Program-made: the position numbers and the translations under genes
Assembly: GCA_013368315.1 (NCBI GenBank)
Contig: JAACJM010000135.1
Span: forward strand, 165,198-229,197
DNA length: 64,000 bases
DNA from: Tetrapyrgos nigripes
Taxonomy: Eukaryota > Basidiomycota > Agaricomycetes > Agaricales > Campanellaceae
Direction: 5' to 3'
Shown here: positions 10,720-22,505 of the stretch, piece by piece
How the letters are laid out: each line of letters begins with the position of its first letter
How positions within the stretch are numbered: position 1 is the stretch's first letter
Notes under the pieces: model-generated
What the model was told of the DNA's origin: nothing
Database searches by the model: none
Seen by the model: the letters and a program-made list of their open reading frames with translations, nothing else

Positions 10720-10947
10720 TCCTTATCGTTCCGACGTTTACTGTCCCTTCCAGCGCTCTTCACTAATTTCAAATTTATTCTATTTTTTTCTCATTTTTTC
10801 CTTTTACTCCGATCGCATCTTAATTTCACTCGAAATTTGTTCCAAGAAAGTTTTTTTGCCCATCCGGGTCCGGTCGAGTATCCATTACAAAAAATCTATA
10901 TACAAGTGTTCTTGTCCATCGCGTTCGGCGCGCAACCGTCCCTTTCC

Positions 10948-11967
10948 TCAATCTTCCTCTACCACTGCCTTTGATCTCGGCTTCTTCCCCTTTCCTTTCT
11001 TCTTCGGCTTCCCGAGCGAATCCGGCATGTCCAGCAACCTTGCCTCCATTCCCGTCCACTCCTCATCCTCCATTTTGGGAAGCAGAATATCCGAGGATTC
11101 CGCGATCGCTTCTAGAACATTCCCCATATGGATGAGGCGACGGAGTTGGGCCAACTGTATGGCACAAAGGGTTGAGACGTCGGGAAGGACGGCCTTCCGA
11201 CTGGTGAAACTACAACCCACGCGTGATGCCGCGCAGGACTTGCAAGCACGTTTCCCGTCGCCTTGGGACGTGCACTCCAAACCAAGCTGGGTACACTGGG
11301 AACACCGCTATACAATCAAGGTCAAAATCCGAAGGTAAAGAAAAACAGAAAAACAAACGTACCTCGGCATATGCCTCTCCCTTCTCCACCTCAACCTCTT
11401 CCTCACTCTCCGAGTCTTCATCCCCAGATCCCTCGTCCCTACGTCACCTCCGAGCCGCACGAGGACTACTTGGTCTGGAATTCGCTTTTCTCTTCCCTTT
11501 CGCCTTCTCCGACGGGCCCGCATCGGAATGCTCCATTTCCACCTCTGGACCCCGATGCATCCATTCCTTCTCCTTCCTTGCCCATTCCTCTAGCTGTTTC
11601 CTCTCCTCAGCCTCCAATTCCTCCTTCTTCACCTTTTCCGCGTCTTTCCGCTGCTCCAACCACAGCTCCATCAACTCCTCCGCAGCCTCATATTCCTCCA
11701 TCAGAGCTTCATGTGCTTGTCGAGCTAAAGCCGATTCCGTTAGCATCCATGGAAAACCCAATTCAAAACAGGTCACACACCATTTTTATTTTCCTGACGG
11801 ATCCGATGCTTTTCCGTCACCCTCATACTATCATCGATCACTTGCTCCACCAAAGGTTCGGGTTGCACAGGAGCTGGAGGTTTCGCGTTGGACGTTGTCC
11901 ATTCGGTCATATACTCCGTCAGGAGCTTGGAAACGTCAAGGGGAACGTAGGAAGTGGTGGGAGACAT
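10948..11967 (-). pseudogene. Antisense accessory gene of the chromovirus: six-cysteine cluster protein
   Basis: Three exons on the minus strand, 11781-11967, 11363-11724 and 10948-11307, joined by 56- and 55-nt introns with good signals (GTGTGT donor with CTAAC branch; GTACGT donor with TATAG acceptor). The phases agree and give 302 codons plus stop. The protein has an N-terminal region, a Glu/Lys-rich stretch likely to form a coiled coil, an Arg-rich patch, and a C-terminal cluster with spacing C-X2-C-X6-C-X9-C-X2-C-X6-C. That spacing matches the fungal Zn2Cys6 pattern, then a basic GKPKKKGKGKK tail. One TGA at 11444-11446 (CGA origin) interrupts it. DNA or RNA binding is inference from the cysteine spacing. 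Confidence 0.7.
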
Positions 11968-12012
11968 TGATAACGGTGAAGTTGGTTTTGCTATGCTTCC
12001 GAGGACTCCTCC

Positions 12013-12020
12013 CTTTTATA
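12013..12020 (-). promoter_or_regulatory. TATA box for the antisense gene
   Basis: The minus strand reads TATAAAAG about 46 bp upstream of the ATG at 11967. This supports a separate antisense promoter inside the element. Confidence 0.5.
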
Positions 12021-12245
12021 CGTTTTCAAAATATGCGCACGGACCATCCTTATTGTTTCCTGTTCATTTCGTTACCAATTACTTAATTTAGAAACCATTC
12101 ACAATCCCGATCGTTTCCATTCGTTTCCGATTCCATTGTTCATTTTCCGGGGTCCACCACTTTTCTATTTTTTTTTCTATTGTCTTTTCAACTTCATTCC
12201 GACGGATTACTATTCGTTTCCATGCCTCTCGAGGGCTCGAGGCCT

Positions 12246-12256
12246 AAGAGGGGGAT
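12246..12256 (+). other. Polypurine tract
   Basis: AAGAGGGGGA lies immediately before the 3' LTR (12259). In LTR retrotransposons this primes plus-strand DNA synthesis. Confidence 0.75.
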
Positions 12257-12258
12257 AC

Positions 12259-12880
12259 TGTAATATCTATGCTTTCGTATATCTTTCCGATCGTATCCGA
12301 CTCTTTTCCGAACTTCTTTTCCTTTTATTTCGAACTTCATTCCCTTCCATCCTGAACACTTTCCGATCATTCATTTCCGATTTCATATCCGAGCTCCACT
12401 ATTAATCTCCACACACGGATCCCATCTGGGAACTCGTGATTCATTTCAGATAACTACCAGATAGCTCGTATCTAATCTCCAAAGCTACTCCACTTCATCT
12501 CCAATCCGTTCCACTTTGTTTCCACTTTGTTCCGCAGTACTCCATCCATCTCCAATAGCACCATGTGCTTTTCCTTTATTTCCGAACCATTCCTATCTTA
12601 CTCCTATTCATTCCGATAGTTTCCGAAGTAGTACTTAAGCTAGCAACTTTGTAGTAGATAGCTTAAGTCTAAAATCGAATTAGCTGGTCTCTTAACTTCA
12701 TTCAACTTCAGACAACAAAGTACCATCCTAACGGATTCCATTCCGTGTCTTCCCTATACTTCATTCTCAGAGACTACCGGTTCCGCCCGGGTCCATCTTC
12801 ATCCTTTCCTAAAAACTCCAATAAGACTTCCGCTCGGGTCCGACGTGTTTCCTAACGCTAGGATCCGCCCGGACTTAACA
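12259..12880 (+). repeat. 3' LTR of the chromovirus (622 bp)
   Basis: Starts TGTAATATCT and ends CTTAACA, followed by the target duplication ACCTC. Its first 90 bp match the 5' remnant at 6611-6700. Confidence 0.9.
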
Positions 12881-12885
12881 ACCTC

Positions 12886-14181
12886 CCACTAATCGATGAG
12901 TCATAATAACACCATGTCAATGAAATCAACATCAACATTAATAATAGTAATGACACTGACACTAACATTAATACAACATCAATATCAAAACCAACACTGA
13001 CCTCTACTAACATGTCTATAATCATAAATCTACCAGCCAACTCCGTCCAAACCCAATCATATCAAAAACCCTCCTTCTCTCATGATCATTTTCTCTCTGA
13101 ACCCCATGTAATGAAACTTCATCCATCATCCTTGTTCAACTTGAGTGTAAAGTGACAAAGAAAGATAGATTATTCAGGTGGGAGGGGGGGAATTAGAGTC
13201 ATGAGGGGTGGGAGGGGAAATTTTAATGAGAAAAGTGGTGTATCAAAATGGGTAGAGAAAGAGAGAAAGGGGGGGGGAAGGGTGGATTGGTAAATAGGAG
13301 CAAGGGGGATGTGTTGTATATATATTTAGGTTGACATCAAGACATTGTCTGGTCTTCATTTGTAGTTACTACTATATTGTGCACATACAGCAGATGTCCA
13401 CCCGTGAAAAAAGACCTTTTTCTGTTTGCTTCATCCTTTCTCGAATGTGAGCATATTATTGGCTGGTAATCTAGGTGTCAGATGATAGCAACTTGCAGTT
13501 TCACTGGGACCTTGCATACCATGTCAGTAACAAGAATGTTTCTCCTGAGCACAGAATAAACTGGGGATGTGATCATTGTCAAGAGGGGCCTTCAAAACAG
13601 TTATAGAGTAAAGTTGACATGTTACTTCACGGTAATGTACACTGCATTTTATCTTATCACTGGTTACATAATCTCAGATATACTATAAAAGGCAGGTGTG
13701 GGGAGGGGAGGTGTGTGGGTGTGCTGGGTGGTGAAAAAAATTTGATCCTATATATAAATTTTCTATTCCCCATCCCCCTTGGATAGGAATGTAAATTTTG
13801 TCTTTCTTTGAGTTAAGTACTGATTGCAGTAGTGATTTAGAATATAGTACTTCACATACCGTTTTTTCAACTTTTTACATTATTTTTTTGATCTTTTCGC
13901 ACTTTTTGATTCAGTCAATTTGAACAAGGAAAGTGGTGAAAGTATTAAAAGTGAATGAATAGAGAGAATGGGAGAGAAGGTTGAGGGAGGGATTGGTGGA
14001 TGGATAGATGGGAATGTAATTTTTTTAATTTGTTTGGTATTTATAATTAGTAGGGAAAAGAGCTTAGCAAGTTATCTTCTTGTGAAATATCTCAAATGAC
14101 ACAATCAAATGTTCACATTCAACAGGACCAGTTTAACAAGAAGAGTATGTATCTTCAAATTAGCTATGATATGTAGTCAAA
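12886..14181. other. Intergenic, no gene recognised
   Basis: It holds low-complexity ATCAACATCAA-like sequence near 12910-13000, several G-rich tracts (for example 13179-13190 and 13270-13279) and AT-rich stretches. It forms the 3' flank of the NLR gene on the minus strand. Confidence 0.5.
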
Positions 14182-17100
14182 TTATTCTCCATCTTGAAAC
14201 TGAATTTGAGACCATTTCTCTCCATATACACAGTGATCAAATGAAAGTTTGGTTAATCCTTGTTGAGAAATGATTGCAATGTAATGAGGGCAAAGCAAAG
14301 TTGGCCAATACTCTGGCCTGATCCAAATGATTCCATTTTCAATACCAGGGAATCGGATCCATCCATCTTTGTCAAGAAACCAGTTGTCAGCTATGAATTA
14401 TAGTAAGCATAAAGTGAGATTTAAAATGTTTAAAATTGAAACCAAACTTACACACTGACTCTGTTCTTCCAAGTGTACAAACAGTTGGGGGATGGATATG
14501 GTGAGTCAGAACTGGGTTCTGGGCATCCCAGATCCTCAATTTTGCATCATATGAGCCAGATACAATCTTGGAGCCATCAGGAGAGAATGTCACTACATTG
14601 ACTGCACCTTCATGTCCCAGCAGAGGCTGGCCAATGGCAACCCCAGTGTTTGCATCCCAAATCCTGACTGTCTTGTCATATGAGCCTGACACAATCTTGG
14701 TACCATCAGGAGAGAATGCCACTGAGCATACAATGTCTCCATGTCCCTGCAGAGGCTGGCCAATGACCGCCCCAGTTTTGACATCCCATATCCTCACTGT
14801 TTGATCATCTGAGCCAGAGACAATCCTGGCACCATCAGGAGAGAATGCAACTGACCACACTGTGCCTCCATGTCCTTGTAGAGGTTGGCCAATGGCAGCC
14901 CAAGTGTCTGTATCCCAGATCCTTACTATTCCATCCCATGAGCTGGACAGAATCTTGGCACCATCAGGGAAGAATGCCACTGGCAATACTCTGTCTCCAT
15001 GTCCCTGAGGACGCTGGCCTATGGCAGCCCCAGTGTTTGCATCCCAGATCCTCACTGTTTGATCATCTGAGCCAGACACAATCTTGGTACCATCATGAGA
15101 GAATGCTACTGAGAATACAGCACTTCTATGTCCTGGCAGAGGGTGGCCAATGATAGCCCCAGTGTGTGCATCCCAGATCCTCACTGTTTTATCATCTGAG
15201 CCAGACACAATCTTGGCACCATCAGGAGAGAATGCCACTGACTCTACTTTGCCTCCATGTCCCTGCAGAGGCTGGCAAATGGCAATGCCAGTGTTTCCAT
15301 CCCAGATCCTTACTATTCCATCCTCTGAGCCAGACACAATCTTGGCACTATCAGGAGAGAATGCCACTGGCCATACACTGCCTCTGTATTGCTGCAAAGG
15401 CTGGCCAATGGCAGTCCCAGTGTTTGCATCCCATATCCTTGCTGTTTGGTCATTTGAACTCGACACAATCTTGGCACCATCAGGAGAGAATGCCACTGAC
15501 CGTACTCTGCCTTCATGTCCTTGCAGAGGCTGGCCAATGGCAGCCCCAGTGTTTGCATCCCAGATCCTTACCATTCCATCCTCTGAACCAGACACAATCT
15601 TGACACCATCAGGGGAGAATGCCACTGGCCATACTTTGCCTCCATGTCGCTGCAGAGGCTGGCCAATGGCAGCCATAGTGTTTGAATCCCAGATCCTTAC
15701 TTTCTGATCTGATGAGCCAGACACAATCTTGGCACCATCAGGAGAGAATGCCACTGATCTCACCCAGCCGCTATGTCCCTGCAGAGGCTGACCAATGGTA
15801 GCTCCAGTGTCTGCATCCCAGATTCTTACTATTCCATCCTCTGAGCCAGACACAATCTTGGAACCATCAGGAGAGAATGCCACTGGAGATACTCTGCCTT
15901 TGTATTGCTGCAGAGGCTGGCCAATGGCAGCCCCAGTGTTTGCATCCCAGATCCTCGCTGTTTCATCAGATGAGCAAGACACAATCTTGGTACCATCAGG
16001 AGAGAATGCCACTGATCTCACACAGCCTCTATGTCCCTGAAGCGGCTGGTCAATGGCAGTCCCACTGTTTGCATCCCAGATCCTCACTGTTCGATCATCT
16101 GAGCCTGACACAATCTTGGCACCATCAGGAGAGAATGCCACTGATAATACTCTGCCTCTATGTCCCTGCAGAGGCTGGCCAATAGCAGCACCAGAATTTG
16201 CATCCCAGATCCTTACTTTTCCATTCTCTGAGCCAGACACAATCTTGGCACCATCAGGAGAGAATGCCACTGACCGTACTCTGCCTCCATGTTGCTTCAG
16301 AGGCTGGCCAATGGCAGCCCCAGTGTTTGCATCCCAGATCCTGACTGTCTTGTCATATGAGCAGGACACAATCTTGGCACCATCAGGAGAGAATGCCACT
16401 GACCATACAATGTCTCTATGTCCCTGCAGCGGCTGGCCAATGGTAGCCCCAGTTTTTGCATCCCAGATCTTCACCGTTTTATCATATGAGCCAGACACAA
16501 TCTTGGCACCATCAGGAGAGAATGCCACTGACAGTACTGTGCCTCCATGTCCCTGCAGAGGCTGGCCAATGACAACACCAGTGTTTGCATCCCAGATCCT
16601 TACTTTTCCATCCTCCGAAGCAGACACACTCTTGGCACCATCAGGAGAGAATGCCACTGACCATACTATGCCTCCATGTTCCTGCAGAGGCTGGCAAATG
16701 GCAGCCCCAGTGTTTGCATCCCAGATCCTCACTTTTTCATCATTTGAGCCTGAGACAATATTGGCACCATCAGGAGAGAATGCCACTGACCATACTCTGC
16801 TTCCATGTCCCCACAGAGGCTGGCCAATGGCTGCCCCAGTGTTTGAATCCCAAATCCTCACTGTTGCATCATCTGAGCCAGACACAATCTTGGCACCATC
16901 AGGAGAGAATGCCACTGACCATACTGTGCCTCCGTGTCCCTGCAGAGGCTGGCAAATGGCAGCCCCAGTATTCACATCCCAGATCCTTACAATTCCATCC
17001 TCTGAGCCAGACACAATCTTGGCACCATCAGAAGAGAATGCCACTGACCATATAATGCCTCCACGTCCCCCAATGTCAGGTGCAGTGTTTGCATTCCAGA

Positions 17101-20100
17101 TCCTCACTATTCCATCCTCTGAGCCAGACACAATCTTGGCACCATCAGGAGAGAATGTCACTGACAATACTCCGCCTCCATGTTCCTGCAGAGGCTGGCC
17201 AATGGCAGTCTCAGTCCATACATCCCAGATCCTTACTGTTTCATCTGATGAGCCAGACACAATCTTGTTACCATCAGGAGAGAATGCCACTGCATTCACT
17301 TGATCATCATGTCCATACAGAGAGTGAATGACAGCACCAATGTTTGCATCCCAGATCCTTACTATTCCATCCTTTGAGCCAGACACAATCTTGGTACCAT
17401 CAGGAGAGAATGCTACTGAGAATACAGCACTTCTATGTCCCGGCAGAGGCTGGCCAATGATAGCACCAGTGTGTGCATCCCAGATCCTCACTGTTTCATC
17501 ATCTGAGCCAGACACAATCTTGGTACCATCAGGAGAGAATGCTACTGAGAATACAGCACTTCTATGTCCCAGCAGAGGCTGGCCAATGATAGCCCCAGTG
17601 TGTGCATCCCAGATCCTCACTGTTTCATCATCTGAGCCAGACACAATCTTGGCACCATCAGGAGAGAATGCCACTGACCATACAATGTCTCTATGTCCCT
17701 GCAGAGGCTGGCCAATGGCAGCCCCACTGTTTGCATCCCAGATCCTCACTGTATGATCATCTGAGCCAGACACAATCTTGGCATCATCATGAGAGAATGC
17801 CACAGACCATACTATGCCTCCATGTCCCTGCAGAGGCTGGCCAATGGCAGCCCCACTGTTTGCATCCCAGATCCTCACCGTATGATCATCTGAGCCAGAC
17901 ACAATCTTGGTACCATCAGTAGAGAATGCCACTGCATTTACTTCATCTTCATGTCCCTGCAGAGGCTGGCCAATGGCAGCCCCAGTGTGTGCGTCCCAGA
18001 TCCTCACTGTTTCATCTGATGAGCCAGACACAATCTCATCACAATTAGAAGAGAATGCCACTGATGTGACCTGGTCTTCATGCTGCTGCAGGTGCTGCCC
18101 AATTGCAACTGCAGTATTTGCCTCCCAGATTCTTACTGTTTCATCACCTGAGCCAGACACAATCTTGGTACCATCAGGAGAGAATGCTACTGAGGATACA
18201 GCACCTCTATGTCCCTGCAGAGGCTGGCCAATGAAAGCCCCAGTGTGTGCATCCCAGATCCTCACTGTTTGATCATCCGAGCCAGACACAATCTTGGCAC
18301 CATCAGGAGAGAATGCCACTGCATTTACTTTTCCTTCATGTCCCTGCCAAGGCTGGCCAATAGCAGCCACAGTATTCACATCCCAGATCCTCACTGTTTC
18401 ATCATCTGAGGCAGAAACAATCTTGTTACCATCAGGAGAGAATGCCACTTCATTTACTTCATCATCATGTCCATCCAGATAGCCAATGACAGCCCCAGTG
18501 TTTGCATCCCAGATCCTTACTATTCCATCCTTTGAGCCAGACACAATCTTGGCACCATCAGGTGAAATATTAATACATAGCACATTGGATGGTATTTCCC
18601 AATTTCTTACACTTTGATCAGGAGTGAGATCAGGATTGTACACTAACCATGTTCTATCATAGCCTCTACCTCTGCCTTCACCATAGCTTCTATCTCCACC
18701 TCTGCCATGGCCTCTGCCTCTACCATGACCTCTGCCTCCAGGTCGCTGAACAGGCTGGCCAATGGCAGCCCCAGTACTTGCATCCCAGACTCTCACTGTT
18801 TTATCATATGAGCCAGAAACAATCTTGGTACCATCAGGAGAGAATGCTACTGATTGGACCTGGCTCTCATGTCCCTGCAGAGGCTGGCCAATAGCAGCCC
18901 CAGTGTTTGCATCCCAGATCCTCACTGTTTTGTCTGATGAGCCAGACACAATCTTGGCACTGTCAGGAGAGAATACCACAGACAATACTTTCCCTGCATG
19001 TCCCTGCAGAGGCTGGCCAATGGCAGCCCCAGTATTTGCATCCCAGATCCTTATTATTCCATCCTCTGAGCCAGACACAATCCTGGTACCCTTAGGAGAA
19101 ATACTAATACATCGCACACTGGATGGTGTTTTCCAATACCCTAGACTTTGATTTGCCACAACTTCACTCTTTACATTCACAATTCCTTTTAGGCTAGATG
19201 CAATTTTGGGGAAAAAGGGAATAATGCTCAGATACATATGAGGTGTCATTTCATTAACAGCACTCAGACTGAATACTGAAGCCATGTTCCTAATTTCTTT
19301 GATTGTGTGTTGTATATGATCCATTTCTCTCCCTTGGCAGATCTGTGGTATGTGAAGAAAAGTCACAACTAAATTGCATATTCATGTGCAGAGACATAAC
19401 TATTACTTACCCTCCAAACTGAATCAAGAGCCCTGACACACTCAGATAGCCTTCCTAGGATACTCATTGCCTCAATCCAGAATAAGATTCTTCTCTTCAC
19501 AAAATTTTCCATCTTTTCTACTATTTCTCCACTCAATTCCCCTTTGATCAAGTGATAAACCCAGAACTGGCATGAATATTGAAGTGTTTCTCCCAGATTC
19601 TGTTTTATCTTCATTTGAATATCTGGTACATTATCATCACGCAAAAATGATGAAGGCAGGTTGCAGATGTTAAATTTGAGCTGGGACTGCATTACATCAA
19701 AACATTGTTGTGCAAGGAAGCTGTGGTGACTGATCAGATTGCAATGAAGGTTCTTTGCTCTTGTCTCTGAAGTCATATAGTCTGCAAATGAAGCATGAAA
19801 TGTATAGATGGCTTGATCATCCTCATTGATATACAAAATTGACTGAAGCTCTGTTATTGTAGCTTCTACATTTCCCAGGCCAAGGTCCAGCAGGTCTGAG
19901 ATGCTTTGGCATGATACAGGTGTAGCAGTTGTGATCACAGTGTGGATAACTTTCAAACTCTGCTCCTGCTCTTCAGGGGATAGCTCTGAAGATGAAAGCA
20001 CTTCCCCAAGGATTTGACCATAAAGATCATCCAGAACTTGAGTCTGTATTTTGTCTGGTGTGCGTTTCAAGTCAAGAATGTTGGCCAAACGCGCTTGAGC

Positions 20101-22035
20101 TCGTTGCCGACCTCCAGTGATATATTTGATAATAGTAGCAGCGTAGATGAACAATACATCAGAACTCTCCACAAGTCTTTCCATTTTGTCTTGAGAGATA
20201 GACATTGCTTTCAAGCCCTGTTGAAGAAAATTTGATATATCATTTTTCACAATACTTCTCTGTACATTGTGCAAATAGAAATGTTGGAGAGTTTGCCTTT
20301 CTTGTTGCATTTCATCAACATCAAAATAATCTTTGATATGCTGCTCTGGACGACTAGTCAGAAAGAATTTCAGGCCTGGAATTTCCAGGTCTCTGATGGC
20401 TGGAATAAGATTTTTCAGCAATTGAGTAATATTCTCACATTCATCCAAGGCATCAATTACTATCACTGGGATGTAAGGTGAGGGAGCTCTTTTCCACAAA
20501 TTCATAAGAACTTTTTTGACTTGACTATCTGGTTCTTTGAGAGCAATATCTGGATCCATTTTGATGGCCTCTCTAATTCCTGCTGCGAAGTCTTTTGAGT
20601 ATTGACCCAGCTGATATGCAATTGTTGGGATCACATTGTGATACTCTTTACATTCCTGAATTTGACGAGAGCAGAAAAATGCACCAGCTAGCAAGCCTTG
20701 TTCCTCCAGCTTGAGGCATACAGATTTGGCAATGGTACTTTTCCCTGTACCTGCCATACCACACATCCAGTAGCCTGCTGGAGCATCTGGTGTAGTATCT
20801 TCAGCCCAGCTTATGATACTTTGCAATATTTCTGTTCGAGTGCCTTCAATACAGGTACTTCTTGCGCCAACATCATGGAATGCTTTTTTGGCTGGATTAA
20901 GCCTGTTAATGATGTCTGCATCGAATTGAGTGATCAGTAAATTCACTTGCAGCATTATACCTTACCTTGCTCTCCAAAATAGTTATGTGTGTTTTGCTGA
21001 TCTCCTTGTACAAAATTGATGTTAGTGTTGTTCATAGACAAATTATGAGCATCTTGGAATATGCTACAAATTCAAATTTGAGGTTGAGTCAGCTACTATG
21101 ATGTTGCTCTCGATTATATTGACAAACCTGACATCAGCCAGTCTGGGCTGTGAAAAAGGATTGTTCATGCTGCTAGAAAGTTTAATTCACTATATTTCTA
21201 GACGCAAAGGGAAATCATACATGGGATTCATGCTGCTTTTAACAATTTCTGCTGGATCCACGACACCTCTATTTTACATTATCAGTAAAGCTGGGAAGGT
21301 GTAGACTCCAAGAGTACATACCTGGGCTCAGTCTGGTGACTGCTCTGACCAAAAATCTCTGAGTGTTCTGCATGAGGTATTCCTAGAGCTGCTTAGAATC
21401 ACTAAATGGCTCTTTTATGATATTGAAGTATTTAACACTAACCTTGCTTCTGCCCCCTTTCAGCTATTGCTGTCTGGATTAGATTAGCACTGCTTTCTCA
21501 TTATCAGTATACTTGTGAAACTACAGATACTGAAAAATTCTCACCTGGATTCATTCTGGGGAAAATTACCTTGCTTGATCAAAGGCTGCTCTGCTGGAAT
21601 CTCTTGTCTGACAGTCAATTTCAGATTTTGAGCCAGACTGAGTAACCTTTCCAATGCAATACTATCTCCAGGATAAGATTTCCCCTTAATAATAGGAATC
21701 TTGCTACCCTGATACTGATAAACTGCTGCAGGCTCATAAATTTGACTATTCTTGGTTTGCGTGATCCTTGATTTCTGAGTCCCTTTGAAACCTTTTCGAG
21801 GTTGAGGAATCTTGGAAGCTGGATGACCTCTTTGCTTTGGTGGGCAAGTCAAAGACTTGAGTCCGCCTAGTGCAGATCTCTGTGATTGAGCAGGATGAAC
21901 ATTTGTTGCTTGTGGCTGAATCACTTGATTTTCTGTCCCACTGTTTCTTGACGAATTTCCAGGTATCTTTTTGGTTGCTCCTCGAGCCTGGATTCTATGA
22001 AGTTGACTACCACCATTTTCCCTGTACTGAGACAT
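14182..22035 (-). CDS. NACHT-WD40 NLR-type receptor, 35 WD40 repeats, 2466 aa
   Basis: Nine exons: 22035-21545, 21489-21443, 21388-21322, 21268-21221, 21172-21128, 21063-20966, 20915-19411, 19342-14452, 14390-14182. All phases match (7401 nt) and introns are 48-68 nt. Residues 1-165 are basic and low in complexity. Next come small exons, one with VKSSMNP, then an exon carrying NNTNINFVQGDQ, and the NACHT domain: P-loop GMAGTGKST (about 317-325), Walker B VIVIDALDEC (about 416-425), then FFLTSRPE. WD40 repeats run from about 840 to 2360 and a C-terminal tail contains DKDGWIRFPG. In fungi such proteins (HET-E/HET-D type) sense non-self through WD40 repeats and signal through NACHT oligomerisation. 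No stop or frameshift is seen. The start ATG is the least certain part. Confidence 0.9.
14470..19120 (-). repeat. Array of 35 near-identical 129-bp WD40-coding repeats
   Basis: Each unit encodes about 43 residues of the form VxSVAFSPDGxKIVSGSxD followed by xxVRIWDxxTGxxIGQPLQGH. Differences cluster at the residue after the first V, around the residues after GH, and after SGS. High identity with variation at a few surface positions is typical of WD40 repeats with high internal conservation in fungal NLRs. Unit 3 is followed by an Arg/Gly-rich insertion. Confidence 0.95.
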
Positions 22036-22221
22036 TATCTGTAGACCATTACCAAAATCCAAACAACCATAAGATACATAAACAGTCAATGTCTGAGATG
22101 ACTTACTGTCACCTGATTCCTTCAATTCAGTGAAAGATTTCGTGGGCCTACTGTGATGTGTCTGCGTAGGATGAAATTGTTTGCCTCATGTTATTACTAG
22201 TTATAGCAGGGCACTTTACTT
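22036..22221. other. 5' flank of the NLR gene
   Basis: The minus-strand frame of exon 1 stays open upstream to about 22125, so an earlier start or an upstream exon is possible. No TATA box stands out. Confidence 0.4.
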
Positions 22222-22505
22222 ACCTGGTGAAAGCGCAAGAAGACCAAAGGAAAGTGTCTCGTTCACGTGAAGCCGCTTTGATTGGTTTGCGCGAGATGTA
22301 AACTTTTGCTTCATGCCACTGTTAGTGGCATGCTTCTCCGAAATGATAAGGTTTGATACCTACCTGTTGAGAGCACAAGAAGAAGGCCAAAGGAAAGTGT
22401 CCCGTTCACCTGAAGCCGCTTTGATTGGTTTGCGCGAGATGTAAACTTTTGCCTCGTGTCACTGTAGTGCCATGCTTCTGCTAAATGATAAGCTTTGATA
22501 CCTAT
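22222..22505. repeat. Two-copy tandem repeat (140-bp period) upstream of the NLR gene
   Basis: Copy 1 is 22222-22361 and copy 2 is 22362-22505; both contain AGCCGCTTTGATTGGTTTGC and GCGAGATGTAAACTTTTGC. Each includes ATTGG (22281-22285 and 22424-22428), which is a CCAAT box on the minus strand, the strand of the NLR gene. The repeat starts about 190 bp upstream of the proposed ATG, so it may act as a duplicated promoter element. Confidence 0.8.

Larger units (their letters stand above)
6611..12880 (+). mobile_element. Ty3/Gypsy chromovirus with target duplication
   Basis: The element begins TGTAATATC at 6611 and ends TTAACA at 12880, flanked by the 5-bp direct repeat ACCTC at 6606-6610 and 12881-12885. 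Order: 5' LTR remnant (6611-6700), 3' end of gag with a zinc knuckle, pol (protease, RT, RNase H, integrase, chromodomain), an antisense accessory gene, polypurine tract, full 3' LTR (12259-12880). A deletion joins base 90 of the 5' LTR to gag. The two LTR stretches that can be compared differ at 2 of 90 positions. Three nonsense codons in pol and a lost RT catalytic aspartate show it is inactive. Confidence 0.92.

Noticed and set aside
11223..12086. Plus-strand frames of 235-287 codons downstream of pol
   Set aside because: They are antisense to the three-exon cysteine-cluster gene, contain its splice signals in reverse, and have low-complexity Ser/Pro translations.
14568..18894. Many long plus-strand frames opposite the WD40 array
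   Set aside because: They repeat every 129 bp as the antisense shadow of the WD40 units and have no splice or family support of their own.
14470..19120. Satellite DNA or assembly artefact
   Set aside because: The repeats keep one reading frame over 4.9 kb and encode canonical WD40 units, so they are coding. Exact copy number still needs long reads.
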